From Aphrophora alni (taxonomy: Eukaryota > Arthropoda > Insecta > Hemiptera > Aphrophoridae), in assembly GCA_963513935.1 (NCBI GenBank), contig OY740770.1, positions 87,703,267 to 87,767,266 on the forward strand: a DNA stretch of 64,000 nucleotides, in the 5' to 3' direction. Below the pieces are notes generated by a model. That model was given only the letters and a program-made list of their open reading frames with translations. It was not told the DNA's origin and made no database searches. Below, piece by piece: positions 1-12,400 of this stretch. How positions within the stretch are numbered: position 1 is the first letter of the stretch; each line of letters starts with the position of its first letter. The translations under genes were made by a program, and so were the position numbers.

Positions 1-65
1 TACCATTAACAAACAAAGCACAAAGACCCGGGGGAAAAACCCCACAGGTCATTCACACAGCTGTA

Positions 66-449
66 TTAACCAACCTTGAATAGAGGTTGAAGTAAAGGAG
101 AAAATGACAAAAATTCTGTTTGGTCATTTAAAACTAGTTTAGCATCATTACACAAAAGTCTCTTAATTTCTAAAATTTCCAAAACATTTAATTTTCTACT
201 TTTTACGTTCACATGTAGAATTTCAAAATTAACATAAGAATAAAAATCTGTCAATGCATGATTTTTTAAATGGTTAGAAAAACTAGAATCATTATAACCT
301 AACCGCCAACTCCTTTCATGCTCACCTAACCTACACTTAAAACTACGGCCTGTTTGGCCAACATAAGCAGCATTACAAATACTACATGTCAGTTTGTACA
401 CACCACTTTTTTGCAATTTTTCTATTTTATCTTTGGAACATACTAACAT
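66..449 (-). pseudogene. Penelope-like element GIY-YIG endonuclease fragment
   Basis: A 127-codon open frame encodes a GIY-YIG nuclease domain like the C-terminal endonuclease of Penelope-like retroelements. Visible motifs are GVYKLTC near residue 16, a C..C pair, YVGQTGRSFKCR near residue 29, an EH pair near residue 43 and a downstream SNHLKNH. In the family this domain follows a reverse transcriptase and nicks target DNA. No reverse transcriptase can be read upstream (bases 450 and higher), and an in-frame stop lies just before the ATG, so this is a 5'-truncated copy. Truncation fits target-primed insertion. The family call is firm; the clade is not determined. Confidence 0.8.
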
Positions 450-1735
450 CTTTTATGTTACTTACTAACATTAGCCGCAATACCTCTCCTAGAATCTCTT
501 TTTGCACCAATTTTATTGGCTCTCTGTGAGCAGAGTATCAGGGAAATCTTCAGCTAGAAAGCCTACCCTTATCCCTGCCGTCACTTGGCCATAAGTTGTT
601 GGACCTAAGTCACTCTAGGTTTGGACCTCAACGGATCGGATTCGTTTTACATTTTGTTTAGGAGGTAGCTTATGTACTGCCTTTACCTGTGCTTGAGCTG
701 CACTGTAGACTGGCGCAATTAGCCACTTCATTCACTCATAATACTAATTTAATTATCTCTTATCTCTGGGTTCTATCGGTTGCTAAAGGAAACTCAATAC
801 CATTTTGATAAGTTCCTTAAATCTATAACTTAAATCTCAACATTTGAAAATTCAAAATTATGATTATTAGCTACAAAACATTTTTACATAATTTTTTAAT
901 AATTCGTAGTCTTTAATTTCATTTAATTTCAATTTTCATAAATTTTACTTATATTTAAATTTCATAATTAACTTTATTTGTGCGGGGCATTTTTATTTAA
1001 CGCTCTATATGAGCTTTTAATATACTTTGAACTCATTATATAGTTCTATTTTTTTAAATGCTGAACATAAAATATAAAGTTACCTTATTCTTATAATTTT
1101 TAATGTAATGATATTTGAGCTATCAATCATATCTCACGTTACTTTTAATTGACTCCCGCACATCTTATAAGTTTATTCTGTACATAACAACTGTAAATCT
1201 GAATTCATGTTTTTTTACTAAACTTTTAATGAACTTTTTTACTAAAAATTCATGTTTTTTTAAATCGATCGACTAAGGTTTGTTTTCTGATAAAGTTACT
1301 AACGCTTCTTCTCGTTCATATTTCCCCCACTTTCCAAAAAATCTCGAGTTTTATTTCACCATCTTCTTTGTTTTACCTTTCCTGTTGCAAATATTTTTTT
1401 TGTACTGTACCTTTAAAGTCATACTTCCCAGATTGAATCATGTTTGTTTTTGCCTTTGACAGAGATAGTCATTTTGTATGCTGGACTTCCTGGCGCTAAG
1501 CCAAGTTTAGTGCATTTCAGGTTATTGTTTTTTGAGTTTATTATTATTTAATTTCTAGTGATTTATTTATTGTTTTGTTGATACAGATTTATCTTCACAA
1601 ATATTTACTACAACTAGTTGTAAGTGTTTGAATAGTGTAATGAAAAATATAATTTTAAAAAAATAATAATAAAAATAAAAAATAAAATACTGCTATTTAA
1701 TAAAATTTTGTTGGTGATTTTTTTGTTCAAGTTTT
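450..1735. other. unassigned intronic/intergenic DNA
   Basis: No coding region recognised. Bases about 480-760 are more GC-rich than their surroundings and may be the rest of the retroelement next to the GIY-YIG fragment, but no motif confirms this. The remainder is AT-rich with homopolymer runs. Confidence 0.4.
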
Positions 1736-1739
1736 AGTG

Positions 1740-2545
1740 AAGACAGTTTTTCTCATTTTTTTTATTACCTGACTCTTAAATATATGTTCCTTAAAAATTT
1801 ATAAATTCACAGTTCAATTCTATTAATTTTTATCTGAATAACAAGTTGGCATATGGTATATAAGAAGTTGAGTTTTGGATAAAATAAATTTTTTTGGTGA
1901 ATTTTGAAAATAACTTTTTAGCTTTTGTGTACTTTTTCATAAAAATTTATTGTTTCTAAATTGATATCTTTTTTACTAAATTTTATTCACAACTAAGTTA
2001 CAATACTTTAGTATATCTTGAAAAAATATATATATGCATTTTGTGGCATTTTGGCTCAAGTCATTGCAATTTTTTTCATTCCTGACATACTAATTCCAAA
2101 ATTTGTTTTCATTACATAGATGAATTTTATGCCCCTTAAAAAAAATTATTTATAACAACTTTAGTTTCGGATTACAATTTTTGATAAATTTTTCAAAATA
2201 AGCTTAAGTTTTTCCCTATTATTTTTCACTTTTCCCATGAAAATTAATTTTTTAAAAGGTAACTTTTCATAAAATGATATATTTTTTTACCAACTTTTAT
2301 TCATAAATAAATTTCAAAACTTTTTAAATCTTGAATAATCTTGTTGTATTATGTATAAAGGCTTTTTTTGGACATTTTGGCTTTGTTTACTGCAATTTCT
2401 TTCATTCCTGACATACTAGCTCAAACATTTTTCCTTATAAACTTTTTGTTCATTATATAGATGAAGTCTATAGATCGTTCTGAGAAAAATGATATTTAAC
2501 AAGTTGGATTTTGGATAATATTATAATTTTTGGTGAATTTAAAAA
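1740..2545. repeat. diverged tandem repeat, units of roughly 330-350 bp
   Basis: Two clear copies and a weaker third share landmarks in the same order: a CATTCCTGACATACTA motif (near 2080 and 2404), a TA(T/C)ATAGATGAA motif (near 2118 and 2456), then 'gttggattttgga'-type and 'ggtgaattt'-type segments. Related segments recur near 27540 and 29250. The unit is strongly AT-rich and has no coding frame. Confidence 0.6.
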
Positions 2546-2702
2546 AAATGATTAAAAAAGGTGCAAAACGGTGTACTATACTAGGAGTTTCTAATTGCCA
2601 TTTTTAGAGTTTTCCCGATTTAAGATGTATAGGTGGTTTTGGTTTTGGTAAGTAATAAAGTTTGTGCAATGCTTTTGCACTGTTTATTTCTATTTGTTTC
2701 AG

Positions 2703-2909
2703 GCATTGACAACAGGGACTGTACCAAATTTTATTGATGTAGTATTAAACTTGGGCAGTAGTAAAATACAAGATGATAGTATTATACACCAAGCAGCAAG
2801 AATAAAGAAGATAGTATTTTATGGAGATGACACTTGGCTCAAATTGTATCCTGAAATGTTTACTAGAAGTGAAGGCACAACATCGTTTTATGTGTCTGAT
2901 TATACTGAG
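2703..2909 (+). CDS. PIGG: PIGG exon (phosphatase-like domain, first exon in window)
   Basis: The acceptor is a pyrimidine tract ending TTTGTTTCAG. The exon starts in phase 0 at ALTTGTVPNF and ends at TE in phase 0, with donor GTGATG. The next exon restores VDNNVT. It contains VFYGDDTW and GTTSFYVSDYTE. A GTAAAG a few bases further on is a better donor consensus, but using it would break the frame of the next exon. Confidence 0.9.
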
Positions 2910-5900
2910 GTGATGTAAAGATTGTATGAGGATGTCATTTATTTGTGTATCTTAGATTGCCTTCAATATTAATTCTCAATCATGTGAGTTTATTTTATAA
3001 ACTTTCAACCACTTTGCATATGGATATGTTTGATTGTTTAGATTATATAAATGTATCATTTTATTAAATTATAGCCAAAATTTACTATAGATTAGTACTG
3101 GTCTGATGTGCAAGAACTCTTCACTGTTTACTTTCTGTTGAAATGTTCCGTAGGAATAAAATATTGAACTGTATCATTAATATTACATAAAGACATTAGG
3201 AGTCATTTCAATCATATCTAAGAACAAATAGAAACAATTACGATATTTCTTGATGCATGTATGGAGAGTCTTCAAACCCAAACAACAAAATACATTTTCA
3301 CTAATTTTTTGTCTCTGTTGATCTATTTTTGGATAATCCCCAATTTTGCTTTTAAACTCAAAAAATGTTTCCAAAATTCTTTATGAAGAAGTCTATATTG
3401 TTACCATAAAAAAAGTACTATTCAAAAAGTACACGAAAAGGTTCAGACATTTAAAATAACTATACAGTTTGCCATTATTTTTTTCAATATTGATTATATG
3501 GAGAGTAATGTGGTCATCTTTCCTGGAAGTGTGAAGACTGACTAAAGTTAAAAACTTAATTTCATAAATTGTTATTCCACAATCATGTGCTCTTCATATA
3601 ATAAACAAAATATAAATGAAGTAAAAACCAATGATAGGTTATTGTAAAATAAATAGCCTTCCACTTCTACTAAAATATATTAAATTCTTAATATTAGAAA
3701 TAATATAAAATACTTTAAGGTTTTCTACAGAATACACACATTTAATACATTAGCATTGTTTTAAATAAGTATTATACTCAATACACAGTATTATTTCATA
3801 CAGTATCACTAAAAATCTCTATTTTAGACAGATAAAACAACTTATTTCCACAAAACATTAGTATACTACTTATACAGAGTGTAGATAAACGAGAGTTTAC
3901 TGATGACTAACAAAGGCCATCATAAAAATAATAAGTAGAAAAATACCATTAGGAAAAGGGACTGGGTATTTCCCTTTTCCAATATTTTTCAACAACTTTT
4001 TGCTTACATTATATGTACAACATAGGCACAACCTTCTTATGTTATTTATTAAATAGTTTAATATATAAATTGTACACTAAAAGATCTTGAAACACACTTA
4101 AGGGAAGCTTGATTAAACCTAGTTTTAATGAAATAACAATAATAAATAAATACTAAACATAATCTCACAAACTAAACTTTTAGTCCTAAGGCAAGCCAGT
4201 CAAGTTGTAATAGAGACCTTTCTAGTAAATAATAATCTAGTAACGATACGAAGATAAATAACATGTAAGTAAGAATACAAACAAATAATAAAAGACAGAA
4301 ATCATAACCATGTAGATGTCATAAAAGTTGTCCAAATGAGATGATAACATTTTGAATACAATCACACTTCCCACAATTCATTTAATTATCCACACAAGCA
4401 GTTATCAAATCAATCATCTAAATTGTTCATTTGTTTTATGTCATTACCATCATTGTAGAGTCAAATGGGAATATGTTTTAAATTTGTAAATGAGAACAAC
4501 AAATTTTGAGTTTTGACTAGAGGCGATTTTGCAAATTCCAATGACGTCATAGAAAACACGCTAATCCAACCACGATCTGTTTTATTATAACAGCTGAGAT
4601 AATACAATTAGATCAAATGCAATTACTTAATGTATACCATGAATGTAGAATTTTGCATATTAAAAAAACCCAAATTAGTTTGGAATAAATAATATAAAGG
4701 ATAGATTAGGAAATTTAATACAAAATTTAAATAACTAGAAAGGAGATGCAGTATTAATTATTGTAAAATTTAAGACATTATGTAAATAGGCTATCTAGAT
4801 AGGTAGGGCCTACTATGGTAAAATAAGAAGTAAAAGAAAGATGGTTTTTTGCTGGACAACAATTGGGATCCCCATTCTTTCTCTCATTAAAGACAGCTGC
4901 TGTAAGAAAATTAAAATTAGATTTTGGGTCGATAAAGTAATACACAACATATGCAGTGAAAAATAATAATTGTTAGAAGAAAAGAAAGAAAGCAAAAAAA
5001 TTACTGTGTGTGCTTAAGACCACACGTTAGAAGTGAAAACTTAAGTTTGTGCAATATTTTTTTGCATTGATTTTAGTTTGACTATGTATATGAGTTTGAG
5101 AATGTTAGTGCTATATTTTTCGTAGATTTTTAGTTTTAATATATATGGGTATGTGAGAAAGTTTGTGCTATATTTTTTCATTTATACTAGTTTAACTATG
5201 TATGCGAATTTTGAGAAAGTTAGTGCAATATTTTTCTTAGATTTTTGTTTTAATATATATGGGTATGTGAGAAATTTTGTGCAATATTTTTGCATTGATT
5301 TTAGTTTGACTATGTATATGAGTTTGAGAAAGTTAGTGCAATATTAGATTTTTAGTTTTAATATATATGGGTATGTGAGAAAGTTTGTGCGATATTTTTG
5401 CATTGATTTTAGTTTGACTATGTATATGAGTTTGAGAAAGTTAGTGCAATATTTTTCGTAGATTTTTAGTTTTAATACGTATGGGTATGTGAGAAAGTTT
5501 GTGCAATATTTTTGCATTGATTTTAGTTTGACTATGTATATGAGTTTGAGAAAGTTAATGCAATATTTTTCGTAGATTTTTAGTTTTAATACGTATGGGT
5601 ATGTGAGAAAGTTAGTGCCATATTTTTCATAGATTTTTGTTTTAATATATATGGGTATGTGAGAAAGTTTGTGCAATATTTTTCGTAGATATATGAGTTT
5701 ATATATACGATGTGCGCGCGTATCCGTTTTCTATATATATATAATAATGTTGCATACGGTACGGTGCGTGGCGCGGTTTCTATTGAAAAAGTCCATCCCA
5801 AAAGTTGCATTACGCTACTGTGCGTGACGTGATTTCTATTGAAAAAGTCCATCCCAAAAGTTGCATAACAGTACTGTGCGTGACACGGTTTCTATTGAAA

Positions 5901-8900
5901 AAGTCCATCCCAAAAGGTACCCAACGCGCCAATAGAAGTTTTCACTTCAAAAACTGATAAGTATTCCATTATGTTAGAAATAGAATTTGTATTGACTACA
6001 AGGTAACACCTAAGAAATTTAAATTGAGTTTCCAAATTTAAATTTCATCAAGAAACTAAAATATTTCGTTGGCTTTTGATAATAATATTTATGAATTGAG
6101 CAAATCCTCCAATACTGATGAATCACTCTCTGAAGAATATAACACATTAATTAGTGAACTTATAGAAAAGTGCAATATTTCAACCAAAGAGGAAAAAGTA
6201 AAAATTATAAGTGTTGTCCTAAAATTGCCCTAAGTGGAAAATAGCAACAGAATTTGGTGTATCTGAACATTTAGTTAAAGTAATTCATAAATTGATAAAA
6301 GAGCAAATAAATTTTCCCAAGTCTAGGTAAAAGAACAGGAGTAAGTACAAGTGACCTGTCAATAAAAAAATACTTCAGTTTGATAAGGATGATAATAACA
6401 GTAAATTATGTACAGGGAAAAAAGAGTAAATGTCAGTATTGTCATAGATGGTGTGAAGACACCTAAGCAAAAACATCTTATTCTGGGGAATCTAAATGAA
6501 TTATTTGTATCTTTCAAAAATGAACATCAGGATATCAAAATTGGTTGCTTTAAATTTTGCAAGTTGCATCCAAATTGGTGCAGTCTTGCTGGTGCACCCG
6601 GAACACATAATGTGTGCATTTCCCCACAAAATATCAAGCTGATGGAGTAAAATTATCTGTTAAATATAAAGATTGTAACAGCAAAAATTATTTCTGTATG
6701 ATGGAATCTGTCAGGAATGCACAGGTATGAATGCTCTAATTAATATGTTTTATTCGTCAGAATAATAGGAATCGATACCGGATGTAGTAAATTACAAAAA
6801 ATGGATCATGGCTGACAAAACTGACATAATTATTATAATAAAGCTGAATGATGAATTTTTGAAAATATAACTGAAAAAATTAATTCTTTTAAGTCGCACC
6901 ATTTTGTTACAAAAACATAAGGAAATTGCTTTAAGGAGAAAAAAGTGAACTTGAATAGTAATGAATGCCTAATGCTAGCAAATATCTCGGAAAATATTTC
7001 ATTTTTGATCCAGACGAGATTCAGAGTTTCCACTGGTCCCTCACCGAGTATAATAAAAAGCAGGATGTGAATCCTGGAGGAAGTTCTGTGGAGAAATAGT
7101 AATAACCAAGGAGCAAGATTTCATAAAATACTTGCCTCAGGCCCTCTAAACCCAATGGGGGGGGGGTCTTCTAAGCCCAAATGGTAAATTTACAGAAAAC
7201 TGTGGAGAACCTACTCAGGGCACACCTTCCAGACTCGATTATCAAGAGAATGGATGTAGAGTGAGGGTCAGACATTCCCTCCATGGTCCCAACTAGGGAG
7301 AACTGGCATGTGCTGGCAATAGTTAATATTGATAAAATCAGATGGGCTAATAATTCTTTTCACCCATTCAATCACCGGGCCCAGATGAGATTTTTCCGGC
7401 TCCACTGCAGAAAAGGGAAACATACATTAACAGATTGTTCTGGGTTAGTCTAGCCACTAGGTACGTACCTCAAGTGTGAAAAGCAGCCAGAGCAGTGTTC
7501 ATACTAAGCCAGGACATACCTCCTATGCTGAGGCTAAGACCGATCAGTTTAACTTTCTTTATTTTAAAAGCTAGAAAAACTGGTAGAGAAACATATACAC
7601 AGGGCCTATGATCCCTTTGCACATAAGTCAACATGTGTACCAGTCAGGTAAAGGGTGCGAGACTGTACTTCATAGTTTAGTTCAAAGACTGGAAGAGACG
7701 CTCAGTAACCATGAATATGCCCTCAGTGTTCAGTGTCTTTATCGACCTCGAGGGAGCTTTTGACAATGCCTCCCAAGAGTTGATTGTCCAGGCCATATAT
7801 ATATATTTATATATATATATATATAGTCATATTGAGCACCATTTTTAATTTCAATGTTTACAAACTGCTAACTAAGAATTGCAGCCAACTTATTGTGTTT
7901 TTGTACCAGAAGATCGTCAATCTTTCATTTTATTTATTTGATTGAGAACAAATCCTTGGTTTAATATCCTGAAATTTACTATTTAATTAAGAATAAGTGT
8001 TTATTTTGTTTTAATACTTAGACTTTTCATGACAAATGTAAAAATGAATTTCCATAATGAAAAAAATGTGTTTTAATAATTTTGTATGTTCTTGACAATT
8101 ACCAGTTTCTTTTTCATTTTTGGTTTTTTGACGATAACTTGATTGTTTTTCAAGCTACAGAAAAAATAAAAAAACCCATTTTTTTTAACATTAAAAAATA
8201 TAAATATTTTGTCTCATAAAATTTTAGTAAAATTTATGATTTCCAAGATATTTGACTTTAAACATTTTAAACAGTTGCCATTTTGAATATTTAATAGTAA
8301 AGTTCTGGAACTTGGTATACTGATACAAAATAGCATATATAATGTGTATACCAAATATAAACTCATAATCTTAACCCTTAACTACTATACTGACGTCTCA
8401 CAGACGGTGCCAATTTTTACTTTCAATTCTCTCCCCCTCCCCCATCCCCTAAGAACCGGTCCGGCCGTTTACCTCTAAGTTGAGTCAAGGTCTTTGACCA
8501 AAGAAAGTCGGTCCACTCTGCTTATCTTTGTTTGTTCGTTATAGTGAATTTCCGTCTGACAGACGTGGTTTAGCAGTTAGGTTATTTTGCACTTGTAATG
8601 GTGACGTCTGGTTGACGTGGTATAGTAAGCGCCAGACCCGATATCCATGCCATACTAGAAACCCTCTTATAACTAAATTTTAATAATTCTATTGGTTTAC
8701 TGTTTAATTTATCTAAGTAAAATAATTTTTGTTCATAATTTAAATGTATTAGTACTTACTTTCCCTATTTCTGGTGATCAAAAGCAGCAAAAAAGAGATA
8801 TATTTTTTTTTTGTTCATAATGAACAAGACCAAAGCCAAAAGCGTTCATATTCACTATAAAACTTATCTTCCTCAATGTAAAAATATTTTAGCATTATAT

Positions 8901-9440
8901 ATTACAACCTTTATAATTTCAAATTAAAATTAAAAAATCCAACCCAATATTTTGTAACTTTTTTTTAATATAGGGCAGTGATGGGCCATTTTTAATCAAA
9001 ACGAAACAGTTTTGATTTTTTGTTTGTTTTCATATTACCATTTAACTAAAATAAGGTAAAGAAACTTTTTTTTAAAAAACTTAAACTTAAAAAAAAAAAT
9101 TAAAAAATGACGTCTGACAGATGTTGTATAGTATTTAAGTGAGTATTTGAGCATATAGTAGTTAAGGGTTAACCCTTAGCACGCTGAATAACAATTTAGG
9201 CTATTTACTCATAACGTGCTATTAGGAAAAAAAAAATTTGTAATTGCTTAAAGTTCTATTTGATTTTGGGTTCTTACAGATATATTTGATAAAAAAAATA
9301 AAAAAAATGTAGATTGGCTTTACAATTATTTTTTTTTATTTTTTTTTTACAGATTAAAACAAGAAAATTACTTAATTTCACATTTTTGACTGCCCTATGA
9401 AACAGATTATTTATTTATTTTTTTTTTATATTTACAAATA

Positions 9441-9498
<58 letters not shown>

Positions 9499-12400
9499 TA
9501 GGCCTACTATTTAATTCAAAATAACCTGAATTTCATCAAGCAAATAAATTTTACTAAAAAAAGATTTTGAGAAAAATCAACATACCGTATCAAAAATATC
9601 TTTCTTCTCCTCATAATAATTACCTACATTCAGGACATCAAAAAAATTACTGATATAGACTAAATCTACACATAAACACACAAACAATATTTGCCGATAA
9701 TACTGTGTCCATAGAAACTGTCTATATTTCAAAATGTATTCTGTAGTTGAAAAAGATGCATTCATTTTTCATCGATAAATTGATCAAATCCATGGTAGTC
9801 AGGGTTTGCCATTTTTATAACTAGCCTATTTTACACAAAATAAAAATGTATACTATAACCTAAAATATAAATAATACGGCCTAAACAAATCAACAATGAA
9901 CAGCTATAGCAGTGATAATGTTGACAAAACATTTTACAACTGAAAGTCGTAGCTTACTGAGACGAGAAATCACGTTATACGCGCTGGGGCAGAACACAAA
10001 ATGGCGCCTGGTTGCTATAACAACCAAATAAAGTCCTATGACAGGTGATTGAGAACAAAGTCCATAGTGGGAGTGTCACTTTACACCAATAGGACATTTC
10101 CCTGCTCTCTATTAGACTTTAAATGAATTAAAAATACCTACAGAAGTCAAATAGCGGTGAATCGAGATATCCCGTCATACGCATTACCAGTCAAGTTGAG
10201 GGTTACGTGAAATCCCGTCATACGCGTGCTAAGGGTTAATAATTTGTAAAGTTATTATTTATTTTATTTTTTTAACACGAAATGGCCGACAACGAAAAAA
10301 CTCTACCTTTTTTAGAGTCAGACTAATTACGCCCCCTATCTTTATTAATACGTGACAGTCTCGAATCCTGAGATTTTTAGCCTACAGGATTCGTTCTCGC
10401 GTGACAAAAAGAATAAATTATCCAATCCACTGGAAGTTTTTGGCTTACTATTTTGCTGGCCTGGATTGAATAACTTCTTCGATAATTTGAGTTGCCCCAA
10501 ATTACCGGTACCCCCCGTTTTATTTACGACTTCCAGTAACTGTATTTAAGATTACCCTATTTCTCAGGGAGAACACGAATTTACTTTATTTTCGAATTTT
10601 AATCTCGCAGGTGTGTGTCCTTAGGAATACCTTTTTGATACAATATATTTTACCCTTTTTTATAATAACAAACCTGAAAATACATCATATAATTGTGTGA
10701 CCAATTCTAAATAAAACACAGATTTAGAGAATAAATAAAAAAATGAATTCTTTTAATTAATTGAAACAAAACAACTGAAATAATAAGCTTGACACAAGTC
10801 AACAAAATAAAATTCAAAACAATTTCTCTAATAAAGTTAATGGATAACAACTAAATATTTTTTCTTTTGAGCAGAAGGCAATCACTTAAAACTTTCTTAA
10901 AATTGATATATATAAAAATTTCTATTTATTTCTGAATTTAAATTATTTAATTTATCAAATTTATTTAACGAAAAAGATTTTTATCCACACATGAGTTTGA
11001 CATTATCTATTTTAATACATTTATTTAATTACACACAAAAAAAATTTATCTCAGGAAAATCAGTGAGACTCTAAAATCGGGCCAATTTTGCCCTTTAAAA
11101 AAGGAAATTTGGATTTTCTCAGACCTTGTCCGCCGTGTTGAAGATCCTGAGTCCTGAGATGCTGATGGTCCTCTGGTGTCTGGTTGGTTGAGTTTAGCGA
11201 TTAAAGTTGTCTTATTTTCTCCATGGAGTTTAGAAGGCTGGCTGGTTGTTCGAATCTATCACCTTCTATCGCTCTCGCTGACGCTGTTTTAATACTTTGG
11301 CATCGTAACACTTAAACTTCTTTATTGAGAATCTTGAGTCGGCAAACTGGCATAGCCACCCCTAGCACTTGTTCAACTATTTTTTAAAAGAGACGTTCGG
11401 GCATAGTCACCCCTAGCACCTGTTCTGCAACTTTTTTACAAGAGACCTCTATGAGATTCGTGCGGCTCTTTTTATAGCCAAAAACTATCGTATATCGATA
11501 CCAATTTTTTTCCCTCACTGGACCGATACGATAGTTCCATTTATGGTGTATTTCTATGCAATTTCTTGATTATTTTTGGTGTAGGTGGTTCAGTTATTTA
11601 TTATTAATTTATTTATTACGTTTACCGTTTTTAAATTGTCCTTTTTAATCACTTTGTTCTAATTAATCCTTTAATCTATTTTTGCTGTAAGTTGGTATTT
11701 TAGCTCCGCCTCCAACTACGTCACTTATCCTTGAACATTTAAACCCTGCAACTTGTAACTGGCCGATGAAAAAATCTTCATTGTTTTCCTTTTAATTGTC
11801 TATAACACTTTTCCTAACAGTTTTTGCGTTTTTACGTAACCGGTGTATTGTAGCTCTCGACCGCGGCAATTTCCCGCACTTCGAATGACATTTCTCGGAC
11901 TATTCATTCGCCTTCAATAGCTTACGTAAGAATTTGCGTAATTTACAGTTTTTAATTCTTACACCTTTTAAAGTTCTTGCTTTCAAACTTTGTCCCTTTG
12001 TTTATTTCGTGATTTAAACGCACTAGCTGTGATAACATAATTCTACGACTTCTGGTAGTGATGTAATCCAGTGCGTATTTTCACACCTTTGGGTTTGGGG
12101 TTTATTTATTAACTGATTTTCCTGAAATTTACACAACTTTTAGATATTAGGTTTTAACCTCTTTTTGCAAAATTTCCACTTCTTATCTTTTTTCCTTTTC
12201 ATAATATAGCGTGAAAACCATAACTCTTTTGTTCTAATCAAATTTAAATTTTTAATCATTAATTATAATATAACTTTATTTATTTAATTACTTCTATACA
12301 ATCCTTTTCTCAAAATTTATTTTTATTTACTTTTATTAGCTTTTATACCTAACCTTTTCTGCTAACTTTTTAAATATCAATTTTTTCCAAATTTTATCAA

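Noticed and set aside
2913..2918. Alternative donor GTAAAG for the first PIGG exon
   Set aside because: Better consensus than GTGATG, but it would put the next exon out of frame and lose the conserved TE-VDNNVT junction.
5153..5852. Open frames with repetitive protein (MHKLSHIPIY and similar)
   Set aside because: Products of the 57-bp minisatellite, whose unit is divisible by three.
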